From the NCBI GenBank assembly GCA_017475935.1, contig JAFVEP010000011.1, forward strand, positions 1-39,342: a stretch of DNA of 39,342 bases. Reading direction: 5' to 3'. The translations under genes and the position numbers were made by a program. Shown piece after piece: positions 17,717 through 26,222 of this stretch. Under the pieces are notes generated by a model. That model did no database searches, was not told where the DNA came from, and saw only the letters and a list, made by a program, of their open reading frames with translations. Positions within the stretch are counted from its first letter, which is position 1. Each line of letters begins with the position of its first letter. Source of the DNA: Alphaproteobacteria bacterium. Its GTDB lineage: Bacteria > Pseudomonadota > Alphaproteobacteria > RF32 > CAG-239.

Positions 17717-19189
17717 TCAGTCGTCTATGAGTTGGAAGTGAGGATATGTTGATCCTTTTGCATATTCTTTTTCGGCAGTTTTAAGAGCATTGATAAAGAT
17801 TTCTTTAATTGTGACGGGGACGCCCTTTCGAGTGAAAGTTTCTTTTTTTAATGGCGCAAATGCGTCAAATCCTAACTCGCCGGCACCGATGAACGGGTCG
17901 ACAGCACAAGAAAATAGCTGTGTTTCGTTTAATATTTTTCCTTGTTCGTTCAGCAGTGGATGATCGTTGATATATATCTGACTGATTTGACCGATATGAG
18001 CCTCTTTGCGGCACACAATTTTAATGTTGTTTGAACACTGAAGAAAACGGGCGTTACTGATGTTTGGGTTATATCGGTTACGGACGGCATTGTTGAAAAT
18101 GTCAAGTAAATCGCTTGCCGTTGCCTGAAGAATCTGGCATGGGGTATTTGCGGAAAAAGCACGCTCGACATCGCGTTTGGTTAGGATTTTATCAGCTTTA
18201 TATCGCAGCGGCAAACATATGTATCCGGTTGATAAAAGCGCGATATCCGTATGTGCGGCACGACGCATATGATCGGTGATAAATGTACCGATGGAACACG
18301 GATCGGAATAGCGTTTTTCCAAATCCAGTATGCTGGGTGCGATCGGGATATTCAATCCTGCGGCTTGTTCAAATTTTTCAATCGGTTTCAGCATTTCCGG
18401 ATCAGGATGACAAGTACTGCATTCAATACGTTCTATGAATTTGATATCGGGGCGGGCAGATTGTTCATAATTAAGCTGCAGATGCAGAAGATCTTTGTTG
18501 TAGGCCTGCGGATAATAAATATGATTTTGAAAATCCGGCTGAACGGACTGGTGCTCGTGTCCGCCGATGATTAAATCAACATGTATGTTCATTTTTTTGG
18601 CCGCATCAATGAGCTGTTGACTGCTGGGCATGAGTGCGTGATTTAAAATGATTAACGTATCAGGTTTGATGGTTTGAATAGCCTCTTTTAAACTTTGAAA
18701 AGCCGGCAAAATGTCGGTCAGCTGAAATCCGTAACGTTGGAGGCGGATGTGGTTAATGCAAAAGGCTGTGATCATGATTTTTTTGTGATTAATAGTCAAA
18801 CAGACATAAGGTTTAATCCAGTCCGGATGTTTTTGGGTTTGAAGATCGATCAAATTGGCGCAGAGGACATGAATGTTTGCTGCGGAAAATGTTTTTATCG
18901 TATCTTTCAGATAATTAAAATTTTCCGTATTAAAACCGAAATCATTATTACCGAGACCGAGAACAATCTGGATATGGGGGAGGGCTTGACGCAGTTTTAA
19001 ATAGTTATCGACGCAAAGCTGCCGGTCATAAATACCTTTAAATAAGTCACCGCCGTCGCAAATCAGCGTATGCCTGTCTTGTGGAGCAACGCGTGCGAGA
19101 ATTTCCGAAAACAAACAACACTGCCGTCTGGCTTCCTGATGACAGTCGGTTAACGCAAAAAGATTAATTTGACAATTCTGCATATCCAT
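17717..19189 (-). CDS. 5'-nucleotidase/UshA-type metallophosphatase
   Basis: 490 residues with an N-terminal calcineurin-like metallophosphatase domain: TDCHQ (D-x-H), GGDLFKG, GLGNND, LNHA and GGHEH. A C-terminal 5'-nucleotidase-like domain follows, with SIGTFITDHMRRAAHTDIALL and VDPFIGAGELGFDAF. Family members hydrolyse nucleotides, UDP-sugars or cyclic nucleotides. Two oddities appear. The GNH(D/E) motif has Asn instead of His, and there is no signal peptide although UshA relatives are periplasmic. A cytosolic role is therefore likely. It is convergent with the HpnD-like gene with zero bases between stops. ATG 19189 is used; ATG 19183 is an alternative. Confidence 0.85.
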   Translation of the reverse strand: MDMQNCQINLFALTDCHQEARRQCCLFSEILARVAPQDRHTLICDGGDLFKGIYDRQLCVDNYLKLRQALPHIQIVLGLGNNDFGFNTENFNYLKDTIKTFSAANIHVLCANLIDLQTQKHPDWIKPYVCLTINHKKIMITAFCINHIRLQRYGFQLTDILPAFQSLKEAIQTIKPDTLIILNHALMPSSQQLIDAAKKMNIHVDLIIGGHEHQSVQPDFQNHIYYPQAYNKDLLHLQLNYEQSARPDIKFIERIECSTCHPDPEMLKPIEKFEQAAGLNIPIAPSILDLEKRYSDPCSIGTFITDHMRRAAHTDIALLSTGYICLPLRYKADKILTKRDVERAFSANTPCQILQATASDLLDIFNNAVRNRYNPNISNARFLQCSNNIKIVCRKEAHIGQISQIYINDHPLLNEQGKILNETQLFSCAVDPFIGAGELGFDAFAPLKKETFTRKGVPVTIKEIFINALKTAEKEYAKGSTYPHFQLIDD

Positions 19190-19286
19190 TTCTTTACTCT
19201 TGACGAATTTAAAAATACTTCTATTTTGTATTTTAACAACAAAAGATTAAAGATCGGCTTAAATTTTGAAAGAATTGGTGAAAAAG

Positions 19287-19970
19287 ATGATAAAGTATAT
19301 GTGGACAATTTTGGGCTGTTTGTTGCTTATTTCTTGTGCTCAGGATCCGTATCGGCTGAAAATTGATAACAATTTAGGCAATTCTCATGGGCAAAGCATA
19401 TATTTCAGAAGTAATTTACGCAGCACTTATGCCGGACAAATCCGCCGTGCCTTGAGTCAAAAATTCGGAGAAATCGGGATGAAAACGGCAACCTCCGCGG
19501 AAAATGCTGATTTTATTGCCATTTTTGACATCGAAACATTATATCATCAAACGGATCAGTTTAAGAATGTTTCCTATGCCAACACACAAAGCGATGCAGT
19601 TTTGTTTACAGATGACGATGAAGCCAATTCATTGGGATTTTCCGGTAATGCAAATATGAATGTCAGTCATGACCAGACCTGCTTTACGTTGAATATCGGG
19701 CGCAAAGGAACCTCGGCAATCAGTTACGGATCTTCTTTTTGCGCGGATGAAGTGCAGGAAACGGAAGATATGCTGCCGAAAGTTTTGGATATATATCAGA
19801 AATATGCAACCTACCAGCAGGCTAATGTCGGTGTGCAATGTATAACTTCTGCCGACGGTCAGACAATTTCATGCGATCCGGTGCATGATCGTCAACAGGC
19901 TTTTATCAATTCCTTGTGGATAGATCATGATATTAAAGAGGATGACGTCGGACAGGAAAGTTATTTTTAG
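19287..19970 (+). CDS. Predicted lipoprotein, unknown function
   Basis: 227 residues. The N-terminus has a lipoprotein signal: a Lys, a hydrophobic stretch and LLISC near residue 16-17, followed by AQD. An Asp at +2 would be an inner-membrane signal in E. coli, but here +2 is Ala. The body contains a DUF4136-like arrangement (residues AENADFIAIFDIETLYHQ) with a central acidic loop; I cannot assign a family. A TTG start at 19266 is possible, but ATG 19287 sits behind GGTGA and just before the hydrophobic core. It overlaps the convergent next gene by four bases. Confidence 0.75.
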   Translation: MIKYMWTILGCLLLISCAQDPYRLKIDNNLGNSHGQSIYFRSNLRSTYAGQIRRALSQKFGEIGMKTATSAENADFIAIFDIETLYHQTDQFKNVSYANTQSDAVLFTDDDEANSLGFSGNANMNVSHDQTCFTLNIGRKGTSAISYGSSFCADEVQETEDMLPKVLDIYQKYATYQQANVGVQCITSADGQTISCDPVHDRQQAFINSLWIDHDIKEDDVGQESYF

Positions 19971-20356
19971 AGCTTAAGTAATTTTTTCTTGGCTTTTTTG
20001 AACTCTTCATCATCCAGCAAGTTGTCATTTTTCATCTGTGCCAGCTTGATCAGAAGCTCTATTTCCGTTTTCGGCAGAGGCAGAAAGCGTCTTAAAAAAA
20101 GTGTGTAGGCGGCAAAAAGCAGAATATAGCAGATAAAAAAAGCAATCAAATCAATCCAGATGTGAAAACCGAAAAAATAAATCAAAGCATATTCGAAAAC
20201 CGCGGCAATGACAAACAGTGTCGCGTGGAGCGGATGTAAAATCATTAAAACCAATGTCCATAAAGCCATGATGACGGCCGTTAACAACAATGAAAGCGAA
20301 AGTCCGAAAACACCGCTTCCGACAGATAAAAAAGGAATTGACGATAAAAATCCCAT
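19967..20356 (-). CDS. Small membrane protein with SHOCT-like C-terminus
   Basis: 129 residues with three hydrophobic helices (about 15-40, 42-60 and 65-90) and a short charged C-terminal domain. The end, LIKLAQMKNDNLLDDEEFKKAKKKLL, follows the SHOCT pattern of a short helix, a loop with Asp and EEFxxxKxxLL. SHOCT domains occur at termini of many membrane proteins, and their function is uncertain. It overlaps the lipoprotein stop by four bases and is divergent from the 20494 gene. Confidence 0.75.
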   Translation of the reverse strand: MGFLSSIPFLSVGSGVFGLSLSLLLTAVIMALWTLVLMILHPLHATLFVIAAVFEYALIYFFGFHIWIDLIAFFICYILLFAAYTLFLRRFLPLPKTEIELLIKLAQMKNDNLLDDEEFKKAKKKLLKL

Positions 20357-20434
20357 GCTTTTACACCTCTTCTGACACTATATAAAAGAAAAGGCAAAAA
20401 ATCAATAAGAAAGAGTATAACTCAGATCTTTGTC

Positions 20435-20463
20435 TTGACAATATGACATGCAACTCATATGTT
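20435..20463 (+). promoter_or_regulatory. Candidate sigma70 promoter
   Basis: TTGACA (20435-20440), 17 bases, TATGTT (20458-20463), 31 bases before the 20494 start. It is the only recognisable signal in the gap 20357-20493. Confidence 0.6.
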
Positions 20464-20493
20464 ATGCTCTGTGATCGGGTTTGAAGGAGTACG

Positions 20494-21090
20494 ATGATGA
20501 AAAAAGCCGAAACAATGAAAGAATTTGTTGAACGTGTTGATTCCGCAAAAAAATTAAATCCGAAAGATTTATCTTCGGATCAAGATTTAAGTATTGCGAT
20601 TATGAATTTGATTTCAATTGAAGAACATTTGGTTTTTTCCGGTGCTAAAACGGGAAAAAATTCGTATTTCGATTTAATTAAGCAAATTCGCGAAATGCGT
20701 AAAAACCTGATGCAGAAAATGATTCCGAGCTATGAAGGCGAAGTCTGGTGTATTTCGAAACATTTGCTTGCCAGCGCTATGCGCTTGATGGAAGTCGGTA
20801 CCAAACAGCAATCTTTAGGGCGAGATGAAGAGGCGTACAAGCTTTTTAATTCGGCCTATGATCTCTATTGTCTTTTCTGGGGCTTGAATATGGGAATGGT
20901 CGAAGCTAAAGAGCTTAAATGGGTTGAACCTGATGTCGAAGAAGTTAAAAAAATTGCTGATAAAGCGCAAGCATCCATAGTTGAAAATTCGGCTTCTCCC
21001 GCAGAAGATGTTGAAGAAACCGAAACGGAAAATGCTTTTTCTAAAATGAAAAAATTAGTTCGTAAAGCTGTTAATTGTTGTATTGAGTAG
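20494..21090 (+). CDS. Conserved-looking helical protein, unknown function
   Basis: 198 residues, soluble and mostly alpha-helical, without signal peptide. A middle section (about 85-130) has repeated helix pairs with Ala/Leu/Tyr spacing reminiscent of a single TPR-like unit (KQQSLGRDEEAYKLFNSAYD). The tail is acidic and ends with a basic Cys-Cys segment. I do not recognise the family. AAGGAG lies at 20484-20489; ATG 20497 would give better spacing than 20494. The thioredoxin-like lipoprotein gene starts three bases after its stop, so the two are probably one operon. Confidence 0.75.
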   Translation: MMKKAETMKEFVERVDSAKKLNPKDLSSDQDLSIAIMNLISIEEHLVFSGAKTGKNSYFDLIKQIREMRKNLMQKMIPSYEGEVWCISKHLLASAMRLMEVGTKQQSLGRDEEAYKLFNSAYDLYCLFWGLNMGMVEAKELKWVEPDVEEVKKIADKAQASIVENSASPAEDVEETETENAFSKMKKLVRKAVNCCIE

Positions 21091-21093
21091 AAA

Positions 21094-21459
21094 ATGAAAC
21101 GGATATTCAGTTGGTTGGTTGGCTTTTTTTGCCTATTGGGAATTTATGCCTGCGGGCAGGATGGTGATGTTCGTCCGCTTAAAGATGACGAAATATACTT
21201 TTTCTATCAAACCTCTTGTCCGCATTGTCATGAAGCGGCGCAGTACATTAAAAAAGAATATCCTGAACTCAAAATGGTGGCGCGTGATATCAGTCTGCCG
21301 GGGAATATGAAATTATATGTTCAAGCTGTACGCTATTATGGTATTATCGGTTCAGCCGGCACACCATTGATTTGCTTTGGTCCTAAGTATATTATGGGGT
21401 GGGGTGATCAAAACCGCCAGTTGTTTGATCTGTACGTTCAGCCGTATTTGAAAAAATAG
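21094..21459 (+). CDS. Thioredoxin/glutaredoxin-like lipoprotein
   Basis: 121 residues. A hydrophobic N-terminus ends in IYAC at residue 20, a plausible lipobox, so the protein is probably anchored on the periplasmic side. The remainder is a small thioredoxin fold: FFYQTSCPHCHEA with a CPHC active site, and GTPLICF supplying the cis-proline. The redox partner may be the DsbD-like protein at 4762, which is inference. It lies three bases after the helical protein gene. Confidence 0.8.
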   Translation: MKRIFSWLVGFFCLLGIYACGQDGDVRPLKDDEIYFFYQTSCPHCHEAAQYIKKEYPELKMVARDISLPGNMKLYVQAVRYYGIIGSAGTPLICFGPKYIMGWGDQNRQLFDLYVQPYLKK

Positions 21460-21467
21460 AGTTGCAG

Positions 21468-22196
21468 CTACTTCATAGTCAAATACATCAAGCATTTTTT
21501 TTCGGCGCAAAAACGACAGGCTTGGTTGATTTTGGAAATTGTAACATTTTTTAATGTTTTTCCCGCTAGTTCGGCAATACCATAACTCCAAACTGAACCG
21601 GTAGGTGTATCATTTCTGAAATAAATAGAATTAATTTCTAATCCATAAGATTTAGCGACATTGATGATGTTTTTGCATATATGAAAAGAATGTTCCGTAT
21701 CGTCTAATGCGAATATATAACCCAAATAACGAGTGGTATGGTAATAGATTTGAATTTCTGTACCAAAAACATCGTAAATTGGCCTGGTCTTTTCTGTAAG
21801 GGTTCCACGAATCATGCCGTGCGGAATTTCGCCCAAGGCATCTAAAGCATAAATCAGCGGGTATTGGCCGCTTGGATATTTCTCTCTATCAATCATCCGC
21901 AGTTGATCAATATAACGGGATGTGGCGCTGAATAGGGTATGTAATTGTTCGCGTTGTATATTGAAGAGATGGTATTCCATAGCTTTGTTATAACCGGTGA
22001 TTGAACCAACGGTTATAACACCGATAATTGCTAAAACACCCAGCATTTCAATCATGGAGCGTCCGTATTGCGGTGCATCTGCTTGTCTTTTTTTCGCTTG
22101 TGTACCACTTTTGTACACGGCGCTTAAAAAAGACTGCGTATCTGCATCACACTCCGGCCGCAGGCCTCTGTTAAATAGGTTTGTTTTTGTGTTCAT
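21468..22196 (-). CDS. Prepilin-like protein with long repeat-derived leader
   Basis: 242 residues. The class III signal motif GRSMIEMLGVLAIIGV starts near residue 46, with Glu at +5 of the expected prepilin-peptidase cut after Gly, followed by the hydrophobic helix and TVGSITGYNKAM. Normal leaders are short. Here about 45 residues precede the Gly, of which 35 (RPECDADTQSFL through QYGR) are encoded by a 105-bp cassette also present at 39002-39106. The mature part resembles the 38308 protein: an IYDVF segment and a C-terminal C-x2-C...C near the end. AAGGAG precedes ATG 22196. Type II secretion pseudopilin or type IV pilin-like function is inferred. Confidence 0.85.
   Translation of the reverse strand: MNTKTNLFNRGLRPECDADTQSFLSAVYKSGTQAKKRQADAPQYGRSMIEMLGVLAIIGVITVGSITGYNKAMEYHLFNIQREQLHTLFSATSRYIDQLRMIDREKYPSGQYPLIYALDALGEIPHGMIRGTLTEKTRPIYDVFGTEIQIYYHTTRYLGYIFALDDTEHSFHICKNIINVAKSYGLEINSIYFRNDTPTGSVWSYGIAELAGKTLKNVTISKINQACRFCAEKKCLMYLTMK
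22060..22164 (-). repeat. 105-bp in-frame leader cassette, copy 1
   Basis: 105 bases (35 codons) nearly identical to 39002-39106, with about four differences by eye. It encodes the leader from LRPECDADTQ to QYGR of the prepilin-like protein and contains the palindrome GTGTAC...GTACAC (22100-22118). It fuses directly to the pilin signal motif. Confidence 0.9.
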
Positions 22197-22355
22197 CCTG
22201 ATTTTTTCTCCTTAGAAAGTAAAAGGGGTAATGTGAAAAAATATTTTTTTTCACATTACCCCCCCGCAGCAAAAGTCAAGTGTTTTTTATCAATTAATCA
22301 AAAGTCACACCTCTGAGTGTGGAACACACGAGGTCAGAGCATCTTCAAATTAAAT
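22194..22355. repeat. 162-bp upstream repeat, copy 1
   Basis: From the start codon of the prepilin-like gene outward, this matches 39181-39342 over its length with scattered differences. It contains the ribosome site, a long hairpin, seven C (G7 on the coding strand), and the inverted repeat GTGTG-GAA-CACAC near 22316-22330. Confidence 0.9.
22225..22262 (-). promoter_or_regulatory. 17-bp-stem hairpin in prepilin gene leader, copy 1
   Basis: GGGGTAATGTGAAAAAA pairs with TTTTTTCACATTACCCC around a four-base loop. On the coding strand it is followed by TTTTAC and then the AAGGAG ribosome site, so it could act as an attenuator or block translation initiation. It is duplicated at 39212-39249. Confidence 0.75.
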
Positions 22356-22364
22356 AGATGTAGC

Positions 22365-22488
22365 GCTACGCAAAGATGAGATTCCTTGAGCACCTGACGC
22401 ACAGCGCAGGTGCAGGAATGACAATATTTTTTTATGAATATGGTGCTACGCAAAGATAAGATTCCTTGAGCACCTGACGCGCAGCGCA
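22365..22488. repeat. Intergenic tandem pair of a 44-bp repeat
   Basis: Two near-identical 44-bp units begin GCTACGCAAAGATRAGATTC and end in GCAGCGCA, at 22365-22408 and 22445-22488. The first contains an inverted repeat around GCACCTG...CAGGTGC. No frame or RNA gene was found here. Confidence 0.8.
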
Positions 22489-22494
22489 CCTTGA

Positions 22495-22580
22495 GCGATG
22501 ACAATAAAAAAAAAGATACGGCGTGCCGTGCGAGCGATGACAATAAAAAAGATGCGTAGTGCTGCGGAAGGGATAATGGG
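22495..22580. repeat. Short intergenic repeat mosaic shared with 31770-31875
   Basis: Units GCGATGACAATAAAAAA (twice), ACGGCGTGCCGTG (a palindrome) and AAAAAAGATGCGTAGTGC recur in similar order near 31772-31871. This completes the 405-base gap between the prepilin-like gene and uvrB; no gene is seen in it. Confidence 0.7.
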
Positions 22581-22601
22581 GAGATTTATGCAGAAGAAGA
22601 C

Positions 22602-24587
22602 TTATAAATTTTTCAGCGCCAAAGTTTCTAACTCCTTGAGCTTGTCACGATAAATCATAGCCTGTTCAAATTCAAGATTCTTAGCGGCTTCTTTCATCAA
22701 CTTTGTATATTCGCGAATTTTCTTGTCGATATTTTTAATTTTTTCCACATCTTCCGTGTCACTTTTTACAAAATCCGTTTCAGTCATTTCTTTCAGAGTT
22801 GCTGAAATGCTTTTTTCGATGGTTTTTGGAGTGATGCCGTGCGCCAGATTATATTCAGTCTGTTTTTTCCGACGGCGATTGGTTTCATCAAGAGCTGAAC
22901 GTATGGAATCGGTGATATGATCCGCATATAAAATTACGCGGCCTTCCGCATTGCGGGCGGCACGGCCGATCGTTTGAATAAGCGAGCGATACGATCTTAA
23001 AAATCCTTCTTTATCGGCATCCATGATGGCGACAAGCGAACATTCCGGAATATCTAATCCTTCACGCAAAAGGTTAATGCCGACTAAAATGTCAAATTTG
23101 CCCAATCTTAAGTCACGGATGATTTCAATGCGTTCGAGCGTATCTATATCAGAGTGCATATAGCGAACTTTCAGCCCGTTATCATGAAAATATTCCGTTA
23201 AATCTTCGGCCATTTTTTTAGTTAAAGTCGTGACCAAAACACGTTCGCCTTTTCGGGCGTTTTTTCGACATTCTTCCATCAAGTCATCCACCTGATTTTC
23301 CGCAGGCCTGACAATGCATAACGGATCAATAAGGCCGGTCGGACGAATGATTTGCTCGGAAAAAGATCCCTTGCTTTGCTCTAATTCCCAATCACCGGGC
23401 GTGGCAGAAACGAAAACCGTTTGCGGACGCATATTATCCCATTCTTCAAACTTCAACGGGCGGTTATCTAAGCAAGATGGAAGACGGAAACCATAGTCGG
23501 AAAGAGTTGATTTACGGTTGCGGTCACCGCGGTACATGGCGGCGATTTGCGGAACGGCAATATGGCTTTCATCAATAAACAACAAAGCATTTTTCGGAAA
23601 ATATTCGAACAGAGTCGGCGGCGGTTCTCCCGGGGCACGGCCTGTCAAATAGCGAGAGTAATTTTCTATGCCTTTGCAGTGTCCGGTCGTATCCATCATT
23701 TCTAAGTCAAAACGTGTACGTTGTTCAAGTCGCTGAGCTTCTAACAGTTTGTTTTCTTTTTTAAATTCAGCCAAGCGCAAGTCAAGATCGGTGCGGATAT
23801 GATCCATGGCCTGAGAAAGAGCCGGCCGCGGCGTAACATAGTGATTGGCCGGATAAACGATCACTTCGTCAAGCTGACGTGTTTTTTTGCCGGTTAAAAC
23901 ATCAAATTCGCTGATCTCTTCAATTTCATCGCCGAACAGCGATATGCGCCAAGCACGATCCTCATAGTGCGCCGGAAAAATATCGATGGTATCACCATTG
24001 ATGCGAAAGGTGCTTCTTACAAAATTGACCGAGCATCTTTCATATAATAAATCGGATAACTTGCGGCTGACATCGTGAATATCGATGACATCGCCGATTT
24101 TGAGCGGGAAAACCATGGATGAATAGGATTCCATACTGCCCAGACCGTAAATGCACGACACTGAAGCCACAATAATGACATCGCGTTGCTCAAGCACATT
24201 GCGGGTAGCTCCATGACGCATACGGTCAATCTGTTCGTTGATGGCCGAGTCTTTTTCAATGTAAGTATCTGTTTTAGGGATATAAGCTTCGGGCTGGTAG
24301 TAGTCATAGTATGAAACAAAATATTCGACATTGTTGTGCGGAAAAAATTCTTTCATTTCGCTATAAAGCTGTGCTGCCAATATTTTGTTGGGTTCCATAA
24401 TCAAAGCCGGCCGCTGGCATTGCTCGATGATTTTGGCCATGGTGAATGTTTTGCCTGAGCCGGTGACACCGAGAAGAACCTGATTTTTCAGCCCCTGATC
24501 AATTCCCTGACAAATTTCGCGTATAGCCTGTGGCTGATCGCCTGAGGCCTGAAACGGACTTTCAATTTTGAATTTTGCATTATCCAT
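22602..24587 (-). CDS. uvrB: UvrABC excinuclease subunit B
   Basis: UvrB receives damaged DNA from UvrA, verifies the lesion and recruits UvrC. At 661 residues it has all parts: Walker A GVTGSGKT (about 40-47), the damage-probing hairpin [12 protein letters not shown] (about 94), the FIDESH box, VSATPGDWE, helicase motifs [10 protein letters not shown] and QTIGRAARN, and a C-terminal UVR coiled coil (about 620-655, [11 protein letters not shown]). ATG 24587 is inside TGATG, sharing one base with the stop of the upstream secreted-protein gene, so it is translationally coupled. A TTG three bases earlier is an unlikely alternative. No GTTC-N7-GTTC box is seen before this operon. Confidence 0.97.
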   Translation of the reverse strand: MDNAKFKIESPFQASGDQPQAIREICQGIDQGLKNQVLLGVTGSGKTFTMAKIIEQCQRPALIMEPNKILAAQLYSEMKEFFPHNNVEYFVSYYDYYQPEAYIPKTDTYIEKDSAINEQIDRMRHGATRNVLEQRDVIIVASVSCIYGLGSMESYSSMVFPLKIGDVIDIHDVSRKLSDLLYERCSVNFVRSTFRINGDTIDIFPAHYEDRAWRISLFGDEIEEISEFDVLTGKKTRQLDEVIVYPANHYVTPRPALSQAMDHIRTDLDLRLAEFKKENKLLEAQRLEQRTRFDLEMMDTTGHCKGIENYSRYLTGRAPGEPPPTLFEYFPKNALLFIDESHIAVPQIAAMYRGDRNRKSTLSDYGFRLPSCLDNRPLKFEEWDNMRPQTVFVSATPGDWELEQSKGSFSEQIIRPTGLIDPLCIVRPAENQVDDLMEECRKNARKGERVLVTTLTKKMAEDLTEYFHDNGLKVRYMHSDIDTLERIEIIRDLRLGKFDILVGINLLREGLDIPECSLVAIMDADKEGFLRSYRSLIQTIGRAARNAEGRVILYADHITDSIRSALDETNRRRKKQTEYNLAHGITPKTIEKSISATLKEMTETDFVKSDTEDVEKIKNIDKKIREYTKLMKEAAKNLEFEQAMIYRDKLKELETLALKNL

Positions 24588-24952
24588 CAATACTCATACC
24601 GATAAAGAGAACGCAAATATTGGGCGATTTTGTCTTTGCTTTGCAGTGTTTCTGGGCTCAGTTTTGCCGGAATTTGCGTGCCTTGCATTTCAGCCGCTTT
24701 AATCTCGGCCTGGTTTAAGCGGACGGCATACTGCGCCATGCGCTCGAGAGAATAGTTATCAAGCATGTATTGAATGTTTTTTTCGGCAGAATATTGAACG
24801 GCGGAAATTTTTTGCGGCGGAACCATGTAAAAAACTTCCGTCTGCTCGGCATTTTCCAGTTTGGAGGTTACTTTGGTGATTTCGCCGGCATAGGCCGAAA
24901 CCGCAGAGATTGTTGATAAAACGGTCATTAAAGTTATCAGTTGACGTTGCAA
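24587..24952 (-). CDS. Small secreted protein upstream of uvrB
   Basis: 121 residues with a signal peptide (hydrophobic to about residue 21, cut near AYAG) and a short helical mature part containing [20 protein letters not shown]. No family recognised. The start is TTG at 24952: AAGGAG stands about eight bases upstream, whereas the first in-frame ATG lies inside the hydrophobic core. It overlaps uvrB by one base, so a periplasmic protein and a DNA-repair enzyme appear to be co-translated. Confidence 0.75.
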   Translation of the reverse strand: MQRQLITLMTVLSTISAVSAYAGEITKVTSKLENAEQTEVFYMVPPQKISAVQYSAEKNIQYMLDNYSLERMAQYAVRLNQAEIKAAEMQGTQIPAKLSPETLQSKDKIAQYLRSLYRYEY

Positions 24953-24968
24953 TGCTTTTCTCCTTCTT

Positions 24969-25472
24969 TTATTGCATAATTTTTTGGATGGTATCGTGAA
25001 TATTTAAACCGCTGTTTTTTTCAAAATCATGGACCATGTTTTTGATTTTAATCGCATAGGACAATTCGCGCGGCAAAGTGATGTTATCCGGCAGAAACCG
25101 CGTAAAATCCATTTCTGACGATTCGTTTTGGGGTATATTGTAGCCGATGCTTCTTAAATTATCAAACATGGCCATCAGACCAGTATCCGATTGCGGAGAG
25201 CTTTTTTGTTTCTTTTCTGCAGGCGGCTGAGCTGCTTCCGTTTTTTGATTTCGGTACGGCGTAACAGTGATGATAATGTCTTTTTTTTCCTTTTGTGCGT
25301 GCGAAAAAAGATTATTCATCTTGTTCTTGAAATCGGCATAAAAATTATTTTGATATTCTTCCGAAACATTGATGGAGGCGTTGCCCGCCGTCCACGGATT
25401 GGCCGGAAGAGTATCTGCCGCATATGCTTTGAATGTGTACAGAGCCGTCAATAAAAACAGAACATATTTCAT
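24969..25472 (-). CDS. Secreted protein, unknown function
   Basis: 167 residues with a clear signal peptide (MKYVLFLLTALYTFKAYAAD, cut after AYA). The mature part has a charged Pro/Gln/Lys-rich linker (about 80-98) and a C-terminal region with DNITLPRELSYAIKIKNM. No family recognised. GGGAGG precedes ATG 25472. It is the first gene of the run 25472 to 22602; the gap to the next is 16 bases. A TTATATTAG -10-like stretch lies near 25490-25500. Confidence 0.75.
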   Translation of the reverse strand: MKYVLFLLTALYTFKAYAADTLPANPWTAGNASINVSEEYQNNFYADFKNKMNNLFSHAQKEKKDIIITVTPYRNQKTEAAQPPAEKKQKSSPQSDTGLMAMFDNLRSIGYNIPQNESSEMDFTRFLPDNITLPRELSYAIKIKNMVHDFEKNSGLNIHDTIQKIMQ

Positions 25473-25529
25473 GTAAACCTCCCAACAAAGCTAATATAAC
25501 ACAGAAAAAATAAAAAGTCAGTTATATTT

Positions 25530-26132
25530 TTATGACATTTTATCGTTTCCGTCTTCTATGCCGTAAGCACAGAAAATATGGCGCTTGTTTTGGCTTTTTT
25601 TGATGATATAAGCCGGCGAGTTAACCACAGTGCAGTTATCCGGAATGTCATGTATTACGATTGCGTTGGAGCCAATCTTGACGTTGTTGCCGACGACAAT
25701 CGGACCGAGAATTTGTGCGCCGCAGCCGATGATGACATTGTTGCCGATGCTGGGATGACGTTTTTCGCTTTTTTTCCCTTTTTTGCCGTATGGTTTGCGG
25801 CCGCCGAGCGTGACGTCATGGTATAAGGTCACATTATTGCCGATTTCCGCTGTTTCACCGATAACAACACCCATGCCGTGGTCAATTACAAATCCGGACC
25901 CGATTTTGGCTGCCGGATGAATCTCTATGCCGGTTAAAAAGCGTGCAAATTGCGCGATAACGCGTGCGCAAAGATGCATACGGTGTTTCCATAAAAAGTG
26001 GCAGAAACGATAGATCAGAATAGCATGGAAACCCGAAGAACATAAGGCGGCTTCAAGTTTTGTGTGCGTTGCCGGATCGCGTTCCAGAATGGCCTGAAGG
26101 TCGCTTAAAATTATCTTGTAATTTGCAATCAT
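25530..26132 (-). CDS. cysE: Serine O-acetyltransferase
   Basis: The enzyme transfers acetyl from acetyl-CoA to serine, giving O-acetylserine for cysteine synthesis. The left-handed beta-helix is evident: hexapeptide repeats from about residue 70, [19 protein letters not shown] with catalytic His, [24 protein letters not shown], then [20 protein letters not shown]. The 200-residue length fits the short EpsC/CysE type, which lacks the long N-terminal domain of E. coli CysE. The ribosome site before ATG 26132 is weak. It is divergent from the alpha/beta hydrolase gene. Confidence 0.95.
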   Translation of the reverse strand: MIANYKIILSDLQAILERDPATHTKLEAALCSSGFHAILIYRFCHFLWKHRMHLCARVIAQFARFLTGIEIHPAAKIGSGFVIDHGMGVVIGETAEIGNNVTLYHDVTLGGRKPYGKKGKKSEKRHPSIGNNVIIGCGAQILGPIVVGNNVKIGSNAIVIHDIPDNCTVVNSPAYIIKKSQNKRHIFCAYGIEDGNDKMS

Positions 26133-26152
26133 TTTGTGCTATATTCCCAAAG

Positions 26153-26181
26153 TTGACATTTCAGATGAATTGAATTATAAA
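26153..26181 (+). promoter_or_regulatory. Strong candidate sigma70 promoter for hydrolase-lepB-rnc-era
   Basis: TTGACA (26153-26158), 17 bases, TATAAA (26176-26181), leaving a leader of about 35 bases to ATG 26223. No other good promoter is visible before era, so it may serve all four genes. Confidence 0.7.
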
Positions 26182-26222
26182 ACCGATATATTAAAATAAA
26201 TATAAAATTAAAGAGTATAAAT

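Noticed and set aside
22365..22488. CRISPR array from the two 44-bp units
   Set aside because: Only two units, no third repeat, a low-complexity spacer and no cas genes in the window.
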